Shown: one piece after another, positions 8,451-17,527 of the stretch
Layout: every line of letters starts with the position of its first letter
Numbering within the stretch: the first letter of the stretch is position 1
Source: Allocoprococcus sp004560705
Lineage (GTDB): Bacteria; Bacillota; Clostridia; Lachnospirales; Lachnospiraceae
DNA: 64,000 nt
NCBI RefSeq assembly: GCF_052065755.1
Contig: NZ_JBQHTK010000004.1
Span: forward strand, 62,001 to 126,000
Direction: 5' to 3'
Translations under genes and position numbers: made by a program
The notes under the pieces: generated by a model
Seen by the model: only the letters and a program-made list of their open reading frames with translations
Database searches by the model: none
What the model was told of the DNA's origin: nothing

Positions 8451-9939
8451 TGTGGGCAAGAGTATTCTTGTCGGAGGGCTATGCCGCATTCTGAGGCAGG
8501 ACGGCCTTCGCGTAGCACCGTTTAAATCCCAGAATATGGCACTCAATTCCTTTATCACCACGGAAGGTCTGGAGATGGGGCGCGCTCAGGTGATGCAGGC
8601 TGAGGCGGCAGGTATTCAGCCGTCTGTTGATATGAATCCAATCCTGCTGAAACCGACCACGGATACGGGATCGCAGGTAATCGTGCGGGGTGAAGTGACG
8701 CGAACGATGTCTGCATCGGAATATTTTCGAAAAAAGAAAGAATATATACCGATGATTCTGGAAGCGTATCATCGGTTGGAAGAACAGTATGATGTTATTG
8801 TGATCGAAGGTGCCGGGAGTCCGGCCGAGATCAATCTGAAACAAAATGATATTGTCAATATGGGACTGGCGGATATGGTGGATGCGCCGGTCCTTCTGGC
8901 GGGCGATATAGATCGTGGCGGAGTGTTTGCACAGATCGTGGGGACGATTGAACTTCTGGAAGAACATGAGAGGATGCGGGTCAAAGGAACGATCATCAAC
9001 AAATTCCGGGGGGACAAAGGAATTCTGAAACCGGGACTTACGATGTTGGAGGAAAGAACCGGGATACCGGTCTGTGGGGTGGTACCGTATCTGCACCTTG
9101 ACATTGATGAAGAGGACAGTCTGACGGAGCGGTTTGAAAGAAAAGGTGGTTCCGGCCTGGCAGACATTGTTGTCATACGGCTTCCGAGAATCTCGAATTT
9201 TACAGATTTTGCACCGCTGGAACACAGGAAAGAACTTTCTGTCCGATATGTCTCATCTGCAGGGGATTTTGGTAATCCGGATGCGGTTCTGATCCCGGGG
9301 AGCAAGAATACGATGGAAGATCTGTTGTGGATGCGCCAGAATGGTCTGGAAGGGAAAATACTCCGGCATGCGTCTTCCGGAAAATTAGTTTTCGGGATCT
9401 GTGGCGGATATCAGATGCTGGGAGAGGAGATTCTTGATCCTGAACAGGTGGAAAAAGGCGGCAGCATTCAGGGAATGGGACTGCTTCCGATTTGCACTGT
9501 TTTTCAGGGGGAAAAGACAAGGAGCAGAATTCATGGATGTTTCGGTGATACACAAGGAATCCTGAGCGGACTTTCCGGATCACATCTGGAAGGATATGAG
9601 ATCCATATGGGCAGGACAACTCTGAGAAAAGGAAACCCGCTCCTTAAGATTCAGGAAGAACTGCATGAAGAGACGGGAAAAGTGGATGGCACCTGGCAGG
9701 GAAATGTGTATGGTTGTTATATCCATGGAATCTTTGATTCGGCTGAAGTGTCGGACGGATTGGTAAGGGCTGTCTTAAAAGCAAAGGGAGTGGATACGGA
9801 TCAAGTCATGACGATGGATTACAACCGATATAAGGAAAATCAATATGACCTTCTCGCAGATGCCCTGCGGGAGAATCTGGATATGAATTATATTTATGAA
9901 GTAATTGAGAAAGGGATGAAGATGCCATGCAGTCTGTGA
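8413..9939 (+). CDS. cbiP: Cobyric acid synthase
   Basis: Glutamine-dependent amidation of the b, d, e and g carboxylates of adenosylcobyrinate diamide to give adenosylcobyric acid. The 508-residue protein has the N-terminal dethiobiotin-synthetase-like P-loop GTMSNVGKSILVGGLCRIL, PFKSQNMALNSF, VIEGAGSPAEINL and DIDRGGVFAQIVGT. Its C-terminal glutamine amidotransferase has VLIPGSKNTMEDL, the nucleophile in FGICGGYQMLGEE and a His in GCYIHGIFD. It lies within the 3' end of cobD and overlaps hemC by 13 bases. Confidence 0.95.
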   Translation: MAKSIMIQGTMSNVGKSILVGGLCRILRQDGLRVAPFKSQNMALNSFITTEGLEMGRAQVMQAEAAGIQPSVDMNPILLKPTTDTGSQVIVRGEVTRTMSASEYFRKKKEYIPMILEAYHRLEEQYDVIVIEGAGSPAEINLKQNDIVNMGLADMVDAPVLLAGDIDRGGVFAQIVGTIELLEEHERMRVKGTIINKFRGDKGILKPGLTMLEERTGIPVCGVVPYLHLDIDEEDSLTERFERKGGSGLADIVVIRLPRISNFTDFAPLEHRKELSVRYVSSAGDFGNPDAVLIPGSKNTMEDLLWMRQNGLEGKILRHASSGKLVFGICGGYQMLGEEILDPEQVEKGGSIQGMGLLPICTVFQGEKTRSRIHGCFGDTQGILSGLSGSHLEGYEIHMGRTTLRKGNPLLKIQEELHEETGKVDGTWQGNVYGCYIHGIFDSAEVSDGLVRAVLKAKGVDTDQVMTMDYNRYKENQYDLLADALRENLDMNYIYEVIEKGMKMPCSL

Positions 9940-10814
9940 TTCGAATCGGAAGCAGAAAAAGTAAGCTTGCGGTGATACAGGCCGAAATTGTAAAAAAACG
10001 GATTTTGCAGTTTCATCCGGAACTGGAAATTGAAATTGTAACGATGAAAACAACCGGAGATAAGATCCTGCATCAGAGCCTTGAGAAGATCGGGGGAAAG
10101 GGGCTGTTTGTGAAAGAACTGGATCATGCACTCATGGAGGGCAGGATCGATCTGGCAGTGCACAGTCTGAAAGATATGCCTTCGGAAATATCGAAGGAGT
10201 TACCGGTCTTTGCATTTCCGAAAAGAGGAGATCCGCGGGATGTGCTGGTCTATTCAGAGCAGGCCGTGCAAACGGGAAGGCTACAGATCATTGGGACCGG
10301 CAGCAGGAGAAGGCAGATCCAGATGGCAGAACGGTTTGGGGACTGCAGATTTGAAGGAATACGGGGAAACATCCGGACCCGCTTGGAGAAGCTGGAGACG
10401 GAGTCATACGATGCTCTTGTACTGGCGGCAGCAGGACTTCAACGGCTGGGGTTGGAGTCGCGGATCGGAAGATATTTCGATGTGGAGGAAATGATCCCGG
10501 CAGCGGGTCAGGGGATTTTGGCAGTGCAGGGAAGAAAAGGAGAAAACTGGATCTGGGAAGAGATTCTGGATCACAGAGAGACGCGAGCAGCAGCGCTTGC
10601 TGAACGGCAGTTTATTGCGGAACTGGGAGGAGGGTGTACATCACCGGTTGCGGCACACGCGAGGACGAAAGGGGAAGAACTCTGTCTGTCGGGACTTTAT
10701 TATCGTGAGTCGGATGGTCGGTTTTTTAAGGAAAAGATCGCGGGGACTTGTCAAAAAGCGCAGGAAGCAGGCGCCCTGCTTGCAAAAGAGATGAGACGGA
10801 AATATGGTGATTGA
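9927..10814 (+). CDS. hemC: Hydroxymethylbilane synthase (porphobilinogen deaminase)
   Basis: Polymerises four porphobilinogens to hydroxymethylbilane. The 295-residue sequence carries IRIGSRKSKLAVIQA, LFVKELDHALMEGRIDLAVHSLKDMP, GTGSRRRQIQMA, LRLG-type LQRLGLES and the dipyrromethane-cofactor Cys in FIAELGGGCTSPVAAHA. Its place in the corrinoid operon, next to cobA-hemD, suggests it feeds corrinoid (and possibly siroheme) synthesis rather than a separate heme operon. It overlaps cbiP by 13 bases. hemA, hemL and hemB are not in the window. Confidence 0.95.
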   Translation: MQSVIRIGSRKSKLAVIQAEIVKKRILQFHPELEIEIVTMKTTGDKILHQSLEKIGGKGLFVKELDHALMEGRIDLAVHSLKDMPSEISKELPVFAFPKRGDPRDVLVYSEQAVQTGRLQIIGTGSRRRQIQMAERFGDCRFEGIRGNIRTRLEKLETESYDALVLAAAGLQRLGLESRIGRYFDVEEMIPAAGQGILAVQGRKGENWIWEEILDHRETRAAALAERQFIAELGGGCTSPVAAHARTKGEELCLSGLYYRESDGRFFKEKIAGTCQKAQEAGALLAKEMRRKYGD

Positions 10815-10836
10815 TAAAAAAATCAGGGAGACGGAC

Positions 10837-12408
10837 ATGGAGCAGCAAGGAAAGGTATGGCTTGCGGGAGCAGGACCCGGTGATGTCGGCCTATTAACAA
10901 TAAAAACAAGAAAAATCATGGAGGAGGCAGATACAATCGTATATGATGCACTGGTCAGTACAGAAATCCTCAGCTTGATTCCGGATGAAAAAGAAATGAT
11001 TGATGTAGGAAAACGCCAGGGAAATCATCCTGTCCCGCAAAAAGAGATCAATCAGATTTTGCTGGAAAAGGCAATGGAAGGAAAAAAGGTACTCCGTCTT
11101 AAAGGCGGGGATCCATTTGTGTTTGGAAGAGGAGGAGAGGAGGCAGAAGTGCTTGCGGAACACGGAATACTATTTGAAGTGGTTCCGGGAGTTACATCTG
11201 CAGCAGCTGTTCCGGCCTATGCAGGAATTCCGGTGACACATCGCGATTACACGTCTTCTTTTCATGTAATTACAGGACATCCGAGAAAAGACGGAAGCAG
11301 CCGGATCGATTATCCGGCGTTGGTTTCATTAAAGGGGACATTGGTTTTCCTCATGGGGATCACTTCGCTTGGAAAGATCTGTCGTGGACTTATGGATGCA
11401 GGTATGGATCCAGATACCATGGCAGCTGTCATAGCGAAAGGAACAACGGCTGGACAAAAAAATGTGGTTTCCACGTTGGAACATTTGGAAGACGAAGTCC
11501 TGCTTTCCGGAATCGGGACACCTGCATTGGTCGTAGTCGGGTCGGTCTGTTCACTGGCAGGACGGTTTGCTTGGAGGGCAGCTCTGCCTCTTAACGGGAA
11601 ACAGATTGTAGTGACCAGACCCAGGGAAAATCCGGGACATCTGGCTGGGTGGCTGAGAACATTAGGAGCACAGGTCATTGAAATGCCTACTATACGTACC
11701 AAGGTGATCTCGCCGAATGAGAGACTATGTGAAGTGATGAAAAAATTCGGAACATGTGCCGATCAGGAATGGCTGATATTTACCAGTGCGATCGGTGTGC
11801 GGGTATTCTTTCAGGAACTGAAACATCTTAAAATCGATCTGCGGCAGCTGCTTGGGGGACCGGCGGATATAAAAATTGCCGCAATCGGTGCTGCAACAGA
11901 AAGGGAGCTTGCAGGAACAGGCATTTTTGCGGATGTGGTTCCGGAGATTTTTAACGCGGAGAGTCTGGGAACTTGTATTGCAGAAAAGGCAGCTCCGGGA
12001 AGTCATATCGTCATTGTGCGGGCGGAGCAGGGATCTCCCGAATTGTTGCCTCCACTTGCGAGAAAGAGACTTGCTGTTGAAGATATTCCGCTCTATACTA
12101 CGGTGTATACAGGAAATGATGCTGTGACCGGAAGAGTGAAGCATCTGCTTGAAAATGGAGAAATTGATATCGTAACATTTACCAGCGCTTCTACGGTAAG
12201 AGGGTTCATGGCTTCTTTCGAGGAGAGTGGATTTGAAAACATGTGCGCAGTTTGTATCGGGGAGCAGACAAAAAGAGAAGCCGAGCGTTGCATGAAGACA
12301 TCGGACGAGAGAAATGCACTACAGATTCTGACGGCAGAAGAAGCCTCAGAAGAAGGAATCCTTCAGACAATTTGTGATCATTTCCTGCAGAATACGAAAA
12401 GAGAATGA
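10837..12408 (+). CDS. cobA-hemD: Uroporphyrinogen-III C-methyltransferase / uroporphyrinogen-III synthase fusion
   Basis: Residues 1 to about 245 are a CobA-type methyltransferase making precorrin-2: VWLAGAGPGDVGLLTIKT, LRLKGGDPFVFGRGGEEAEVL, VVPGVTSAAAVPAYAGIPVTHRDY and FLMGITSLGKI. The rest (about 255-523) is a HemD-type uroporphyrinogen-III synthase, with IVVTRPRENPGHLAGWL, WLIFTSAIGVRVFF and DIVTFTSASTVRGF. The fusion is common in Clostridia and couples ring closure of hydroxymethylbilane to C2/C7 methylation. ATG 10837 has GGGAG at 10826-10830; an in-frame ATG at 10804 inside hemC would add 11 residues. The stop overlaps the start of the ABC permease gene (ATGA). Confidence 0.94.
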   Translation: MEQQGKVWLAGAGPGDVGLLTIKTRKIMEEADTIVYDALVSTEILSLIPDEKEMIDVGKRQGNHPVPQKEINQILLEKAMEGKKVLRLKGGDPFVFGRGGEEAEVLAEHGILFEVVPGVTSAAAVPAYAGIPVTHRDYTSSFHVITGHPRKDGSSRIDYPALVSLKGTLVFLMGITSLGKICRGLMDAGMDPDTMAAVIAKGTTAGQKNVVSTLEHLEDEVLLSGIGTPALVVVGSVCSLAGRFAWRAALPLNGKQIVVTRPRENPGHLAGWLRTLGAQVIEMPTIRTKVISPNERLCEVMKKFGTCADQEWLIFTSAIGVRVFFQELKHLKIDLRQLLGGPADIKIAAIGAATERELAGTGIFADVVPEIFNAESLGTCIAEKAAPGSHIVIVRAEQGSPELLPPLARKRLAVEDIPLYTTVYTGNDAVTGRVKHLLENGEIDIVTFTSASTVRGFMASFEESGFENMCAVCIGEQTKREAERCMKTSDERNALQILTAEEASEEGILQTICDHFLQNTKRE

Positions 12409-13328
12409 ATATGGGGAACTATATTATAAAAAGAATTTTAACAGGCATTTTTTCTTTGTTTGTTCTGATCACGGTTACATTTTTCCTGACGAGAAGTATG
12501 CCCGGAAGCCCATTTCAGAGCAGCAACATTTCACCCAATATGGTAGAAACGATGGAAAAGGAATATGGACTGGATGAACCGGCAGCAGTTCAGTATAAGA
12601 ATTACCTGACAGGCTTGTTAAGGGGAGAAATGGGGATTTCTTATAAAAAGCAGGGTGTACGGGTTTCTGATGTAATCGCAAGGGCCTGGCCGTATACGGT
12701 GAAAGTCGGAGGACTGGCAATCCTGACGGCGCTTGTTCTGGGAACGGCGCTGGGAATCTGTCAGGCGTGCAGTAGAAAGACTCTGGTAAGAGAAGGAATT
12801 TTTATCGGAACTGTACTTGGAGGTGCGATTCCGAATTTTGCGGCGGCAGTCTTGCTTTTGCTGATATTTGGAGTAAAGCTTGGGTGGTTTCCGGTTTCCG
12901 GTCTTTTATCCCGGGCGCATTATGTGCTCCCGGTCTTATCTCTTGCTTTATATCCGACTACGGTTGTGGCTAGAATGATGAACCAGTCCATACGGGAGGA
13001 GTCTGCAAAAGAATATGTGGTCATGGCAAAAGCGAGGGGAATCAGCCAGAAGAAAATTTTGTATTGTCATATTCTGAGGCATGCGTGGACTTCGATCCTG
13101 GGGTATCTGGGCCCTGCGGCCGCTTATCTCATTACCGGAAGTTTTGTGACGGAAACGGTATTTAATATCCCGGGACTTGGAAGAGAATTTGTGAATGCGG
13201 TATCCGGAAGAGATTATACGATGATCATGGGACTCACAATCTTTATGGGAATGGTCGTTATTATCGTTAATCTGGCAATGGACATCCTGCGTATGATACT
13301 GGAACCGTCGGTAAGGAGGAGCAAATGA
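12405..13328 (+). CDS. ABC transporter permease, DppB/OppB/NikB type
   Basis: First membrane subunit of a peptide/nickel-class importer embedded in the corrinoid operon. The 307-residue protein starts with the typical YIIKRILTGIFSLFVLITVTFFLTR segment, followed by RSMPGSPF, GLDEPAAVQYKNYL and GDLG-like GEMGISYKKQ in the extracytoplasmic part. The cytoplasmic EAA loop, EYVVMAKARGISQKKILYCHILRHAW, docks the ATPase. About six membrane segments are visible. Its ATG overlaps the cobA-hemD stop (ATGA), so it is translated as part of the corrinoid transcript. The family transports peptides, nickel or metal chelates, heme and others; sequence alone does not give the substrate. Confidence 0.9.
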   Translation: MNMGNYIIKRILTGIFSLFVLITVTFFLTRSMPGSPFQSSNISPNMVETMEKEYGLDEPAAVQYKNYLTGLLRGEMGISYKKQGVRVSDVIARAWPYTVKVGGLAILTALVLGTALGICQACSRKTLVREGIFIGTVLGGAIPNFAAAVLLLLIFGVKLGWFPVSGLLSRAHYVLPVLSLALYPTTVVARMMNQSIREESAKEYVVMAKARGISQKKILYCHILRHAWTSILGYLGPAAAYLITGSFVTETVFNIPGLGREFVNAVSGRDYTMIMGLTIFMGMVVIIVNLAMDILRMILEPSVRRSK

Positions 13329-14113
13329 AGACTTTCTGGAAAAGTAAATACAGCCGTCTGGGAATCTGTATACTGCTGGTATTGACTTTTTTTACGGTTT
13401 TGGTTCCGTTTCTTCCGTTTTATGATCCGGTTACGCAGAATGTAGATCTGAGAAATGCAGGTAGTTCTTTGATGCATTTGTTTGGCACCGATAAATTTGG
13501 CCGTGATATTTTCAGCAGAGTGTGGTATGGGGCCGGAATCAGTATGAAGGTGGGCATTCTTGCCAGTCTGATCTCATCGATAGTGGGACTTCTGTATGGC
13601 GGGATTGCCGGATATGCCGGAAAGAAAACGGATATGATCATGATGCAGGCAGCAGATATTGTGGATTCGATTCCATCGCTTTTGTATGTCATCCTGTTCA
13701 TGCTGCTTTTCGGAGCCAGTGTAAAAACGGTGATTTTGGGAATCTGTATCTCCGGGTGGACACGGATGGCGCGCGTAGTTCGTGGCGAGATTCTGCGATT
13801 AAAAGAGATGGATTACATTCTTGCGGCCCGTCTCGAGGGATCCGGGGCAATGCGGATTCTGATCAAACAGATGCTTCCGAATCTGAAGGAAAAAGTGATT
13901 TTGAACGCAGTACTGCTTGTCCCGGAAGCTATTTTCACAGAGGCTTTTTTGAGCTTTCTGGGTGTTGGAATTGCTGCACCGGCTGCAAGTCTTGGCACTC
14001 TGATCCAGGAGGCAAGAAGCCAGATGCAGATTTATCCTACACAAATGATGTGGCCGGTACTGGTGCTGGTCTTATTGATCTTTTCGCTGAATCTGATCGT
14101 CAGGGAGAATTAG
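13325..14113 (+). CDS. ABC transporter permease, DppC/OppC/NikC type
   Basis: Second membrane subunit. The 262-residue protein has one N-terminal membrane segment, a LFGTDKFGRDIFSRVWYGA motif characteristic of the DppC family, further membrane helices and the EAA loop EMDYILAARLEGSGAMRILIKQMLPNL. It ends NLIVREN, slightly short of some relatives, which continue with a few more residues. It overlaps the first permease by 4 bases (ATGA) and is 3 bases from the ATPase gene, as expected for a stoichiometric complex. Confidence 0.9.
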   Translation: MKTFWKSKYSRLGICILLVLTFFTVLVPFLPFYDPVTQNVDLRNAGSSLMHLFGTDKFGRDIFSRVWYGAGISMKVGILASLISSIVGLLYGGIAGYAGKKTDMIMMQAADIVDSIPSLLYVILFMLLFGASVKTVILGICISGWTRMARVVRGEILRLKEMDYILAARLEGSGAMRILIKQMLPNLKEKVILNAVLLVPEAIFTEAFLSFLGVGIAAPAASLGTLIQEARSQMQIYPTQMMWPVLVLVLLIFSLNLIVREN

Positions 14114-14116
14114 GTT

Positions 14117-15898
14117 ATGAGTTTACTTAAAATAGATGATTTAAGTGTAAAATTTCATAAACGGCAGGAAGGAGACGGTGTAGTAAACCATTTCTCATTT
14201 GAGCTGAGAGAGGGAGAAATCACTGGACTGGTGGGGGAATCCGGTTGTGGAAAGACCACGGCAATGCGAGCGGTCTTGGGACTGCTTTCTTCAGAGACAG
14301 AGGTTTCTTTTGGGTATATGGAAGCCGAAGGAGAAGAAATCCTGCGAGGATACCACGAAATGGGCGGGGATTGTCCGGAAAAGATGAAGAAATTGAGAGG
14401 ACATGTAATTTCTATGGTGTTCCAGGAACCGTCGGCGTATCTGGATCCTGCAATGACGGTGGGAAAACAGCTGACAGAGACGATAAGAGAGCATGTTCGA
14501 TGTAGAAGGAAAGATGCGGAACAAGAAGCCGGTAAGCTTCTCAAAATGGTGGAGATCACGCGGGAGAAAGAGGTAATGAAGCAGTATCCGTTCGAACTGT
14601 CGGGAGGAATGTGCCAAAGGGTTTCAATCGCACTTGCGCTTGCCTGTCATCCGTCTGTTTTAATTGCGGATGAGCCGGTGACTGCGTTAGATGAAGCCAT
14701 CCAGGAAGATATTCTGATCCTTCTTCGGCGGATCGCAAAAGAAAATGACATGGCAGTCATGCTGATCAGTCATGATCTGAGTGCGGTCGCTTCTATCTGC
14801 GACAGAGTTCTGGTTATGAAGGAAGGAAGTCTGATAGAAGAAGGTTCTGTGGAAGAGATTTTCCAAACACCCAGACACGAATATACAAGAGAATTGCTGC
14901 GATGTATGAAAAATCTGGGTCAGAGGGAACTTCGGGAGGTCCAAAGAAATGCAGAAGAGATTCTGAAGCTTGAGCATGTGAGTAAATCTTACAAAGTGAC
15001 AGAAGCGGTCAAGGATGTGAGTCTGACGATTTTTCGAGGAGAATGCTATGGCATAATCGGGGAGAGCGGATGTGGTAAAACGACGCTTGCACGGATGATA
15101 ACCGGAATGTTGAGACCGGATGCGGGAGAAATTCGGTATATGGGAAAGCCTATTGTGCCTTTAAGAAAATGGAAAAAGAACCGGCATCAGGAAGGAATAC
15201 GTATGATTTTCCAGAATCCTCTTACGGCTTTGAATCCGGCATTAACAATCGAACAAATGTTGACGGAGACGATTTTTGCCGGTGGGAAAACAGACAAAAT
15301 AGAAATGAGAGAGCGCTATGTAACAGCATTGGAAAGAGTGGGAATGGGAGAAGAGGTATTGACGAAATATCCGGATGAATTTTCGGGAGGACAGAGACAG
15401 AGACTTGCTCTTGCCCGTGCACTCTTAAGAAATCCCAGCTTCCTGGTCTGCGATGAGCCGGTATCGGCACTGGATTTTCCGGTGCAGGAACAGATACTGA
15501 GGCTATTAAAGGAAATACAGAAAAAAGAGAAAGTGACAATTTTATTTATTTCTCATGATTTACATGCAGTGCACTTTTTATGCCAGAGAACGTGTGTGAT
15601 GTATCTGGGAACGATGGTTGAAGAGGGCTACACAGATGAGGTTTATAGGAAGCCTCTTCATCCCTATACCAGAGCACTTCTGAATGCAGGACACAGAACA
15701 GAACCAGAAAGTGTAAGGCAGAACTCAGAATCTGAAAATATGAATCTGGAGAATACAAATATGAGAGAGGAAGAGTCACATGGTTGTCCTTATGCCGGAA
15801 AATGTCCGGATGTCAGAGCGTATTGTTATCGAAAACGTCCAAAGATGTATTCAATCGATGGACGAAGAGTGGCATGTTTTTTATATACGGAACGGTAA
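14117..15898 (+). CDS. Double ABC ATPase, DppD-DppF fusion
   Basis: Energises the importer. The 593-residue protein contains two complete nucleotide-binding domains. NBD1 (about 1-270) has GLVGESGCGKTTAMRAVLG, LSGGMCQRVSIALAL and LIADEPVTALD. NBD2 (about 280-560) has GIIGESGCGKTTLARMITG, FSGGQRQRLALARALLRNP and CDEPVSALDF. The C-terminus carries the oligopeptide/dipeptide-transporter Cys motif (CPYAGKCPDVRAYC and a later Cys), known in this family as a possible Fe-S site. Many relatives use two separate ATPases. It sits between the second permease and the binding protein. Confidence 0.92.
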   Translation: MSLLKIDDLSVKFHKRQEGDGVVNHFSFELREGEITGLVGESGCGKTTAMRAVLGLLSSETEVSFGYMEAEGEEILRGYHEMGGDCPEKMKKLRGHVISMVFQEPSAYLDPAMTVGKQLTETIREHVRCRRKDAEQEAGKLLKMVEITREKEVMKQYPFELSGGMCQRVSIALALACHPSVLIADEPVTALDEAIQEDILILLRRIAKENDMAVMLISHDLSAVASICDRVLVMKEGSLIEEGSVEEIFQTPRHEYTRELLRCMKNLGQRELREVQRNAEEILKLEHVSKSYKVTEAVKDVSLTIFRGECYGIIGESGCGKTTLARMITGMLRPDAGEIRYMGKPIVPLRKWKKNRHQEGIRMIFQNPLTALNPALTIEQMLTETIFAGGKTDKIEMRERYVTALERVGMGEEVLTKYPDEFSGGQRQRLALARALLRNPSFLVCDEPVSALDFPVQEQILRLLKEIQKKEKVTILFISHDLHAVHFLCQRTCVMYLGTMVEEGYTDEVYRKPLHPYTRALLNAGHRTEPESVRQNSESENMNLENTNMREEESHGCPYAGKCPDVRAYCYRKRPKMYSIDGRRVACFLYTER

Positions 15899-15915
15899 AC
15901 AAGAGGAGAGACAGG

Positions 15916-17523
15916 ATGAAGAGAATATATGCAGTATTGACAGTGCTTCTTGCTGTCAGTTTGATTTGCGGCAGCTGTAGCCAAAAGAAAGATGAAATAA
16001 GAAATGAAGAGAAGGAGCTTACAGTGGCAATCAGTGCAGATACCGGATCAATGGATCCGGCCGGAAGTATTGCGCTGACCTACCTCGCGTATTCTGTAAC
16101 TGCACTGGACGAACTTCTGACATATGACTCTGATGGAAGGATTGAGTACCGCGCAGCTAAATCTTATGAAGTGAATGAAGACTCAACGATTTGGACATTT
16201 CATCTGCGGGAAGAGGCGGTGTGGTCGGACGGAAGTCCGGTCACTTCTTCTGACTTTGTAAATACAATGCAGCGTGCGCTGGATCCGGTGAGCCAGAGCG
16301 GATATGCTGTCTATCTCTTTCCAATCCGGAATGCAGAGGCAATCTATAATGGGGAAAAAGGGATAGAAGAACTGGGGGTGGAGACTCCGGATGAGTATAC
16401 ACTGATTTTTTATCTTGAAAGTCCCTGTGTGTATTTCCTGGATCTGCTGCGCCTTCCGGTCTATACGCCATCCTGTCAGAAATATGCGACTGAGACCGGA
16501 AACGGCTGGGATAAAGATCCATCGACCAGTGTCTCAAACGGTCCTTTTTATCTGAAAGAATATGTGCCGGAACAGTATTTTGTGCTGGAAAAGAACGAAC
16601 GGTACTGGAATGCAGATCAGATCCAATTGAACAGAATCACGTACCGCTTTTTTGCAGATCAGCAGTCCATGGCGAATGCATATGAGGCGGGAGAAGTGGA
16701 TGTGGCGACTTCTCTCCCATCCTATGTTATGGAACTGTATCAGGGAAAAGCAGATCTGGTTGTGACAAATCAGATCGCAACACGGTACATTTACCCGAAT
16801 CTGGATGTGGAGCCGCTTCAGGACGTGCGGGTCCGGAAAGCACTGAGTCTCGCAATCGAGCGGGAAGAACTCTGTAAAATCGTAGGCGATGATACGGAAC
16901 CTACCGTCAATCTTGTCGCAAAGCGCATGAAAGATAAGGCTACCGGCAATTATTTTGTGGAAGAAGCGGATCCTCCATTTGAAGAGAATATAGAAGAAGC
17001 CAGAGAACTGCTGGCGGAAGCAGGCTATCCGAACGGAGAGGGCTTCCCGACATTGACTTATAATTACCCTACACTGGAGTTGGATTCGGATACGGCGCAG
17101 GTTCTGAAGGAACAGCTGAAACGAAATCTGAATATCAACGTGGAACTGAAGGCGCAGGAACTTCAGGTTAATTATTCCGATCGCCATGCAGGAAATTTTG
17201 AATTGTGCCGGATGAACTGGACGGCGGATTTCACAGATCCATATACCTATTTGTCGCTCCTTCTTACCAACAGTACATATAATTGCAGCGGAGTGAAGGA
17301 TGCAGAATATGATGCACTGGTAAAGGCATCGGACTCTGAGACGGATCCGGAGAAACGATCACAGCTTCTTCATCAGGCGGAACAGCTTGCGGTGGGAAAG
17401 CAGTTTTATGTGATACCGTTATTCTCGATGAAGAGCTGCAATTTGATACGGCCGGAAATTATCGGGATTACGCAGATAGCCGCTACCGGTGCACTGGAAT
17501 ACCGGTACGCAGACAGGAGGTAG
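15916..17523 (+). CDS. Extracellular solute-binding lipoprotein, OppA/DppA (SBP family 5)
   Basis: Captures the substrate of the ABC importer outside the membrane. The 535-residue protein begins MKRIYAVLTVLLAVSLICGS with a Cys-rich end (CGSCSQ), consistent with a lipoprotein signal, although the lipobox is not ideal. The mature part shows SBP_bac_5 features: LTVAISADTGSMDPAG, WTFHLREEAVWSDGSPVTSSDFV, NGPFYLKEY and NWTADFTDPYTYLSLL. Overall it looks more peptide-binding (OppA-like) than nickel-binding. ATG 15916 follows AGAGGAGAG; the longer open frame upstream overlaps the ATPase gene. Its stop is 4 bases before cobU, so the transporter is framed on both sides by corrinoid genes. Confidence 0.9.
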   Translation: MKRIYAVLTVLLAVSLICGSCSQKKDEIRNEEKELTVAISADTGSMDPAGSIALTYLAYSVTALDELLTYDSDGRIEYRAAKSYEVNEDSTIWTFHLREEAVWSDGSPVTSSDFVNTMQRALDPVSQSGYAVYLFPIRNAEAIYNGEKGIEELGVETPDEYTLIFYLESPCVYFLDLLRLPVYTPSCQKYATETGNGWDKDPSTSVSNGPFYLKEYVPEQYFVLEKNERYWNADQIQLNRITYRFFADQQSMANAYEAGEVDVATSLPSYVMELYQGKADLVVTNQIATRYIYPNLDVEPLQDVRVRKALSLAIEREELCKIVGDDTEPTVNLVAKRMKDKATGNYFVEEADPPFEENIEEARELLAEAGYPNGEGFPTLTYNYPTLELDSDTAQVLKEQLKRNLNINVELKAQELQVNYSDRHAGNFELCRMNWTADFTDPYTYLSLLLTNSTYNCSGVKDAEYDALVKASDSETDPEKRSQLLHQAEQLAVGKQFYVIPLFSMKSCNLIRPEIIGITQIAATGALEYRYADRR

Positions 17524-17527
17524 GAGT

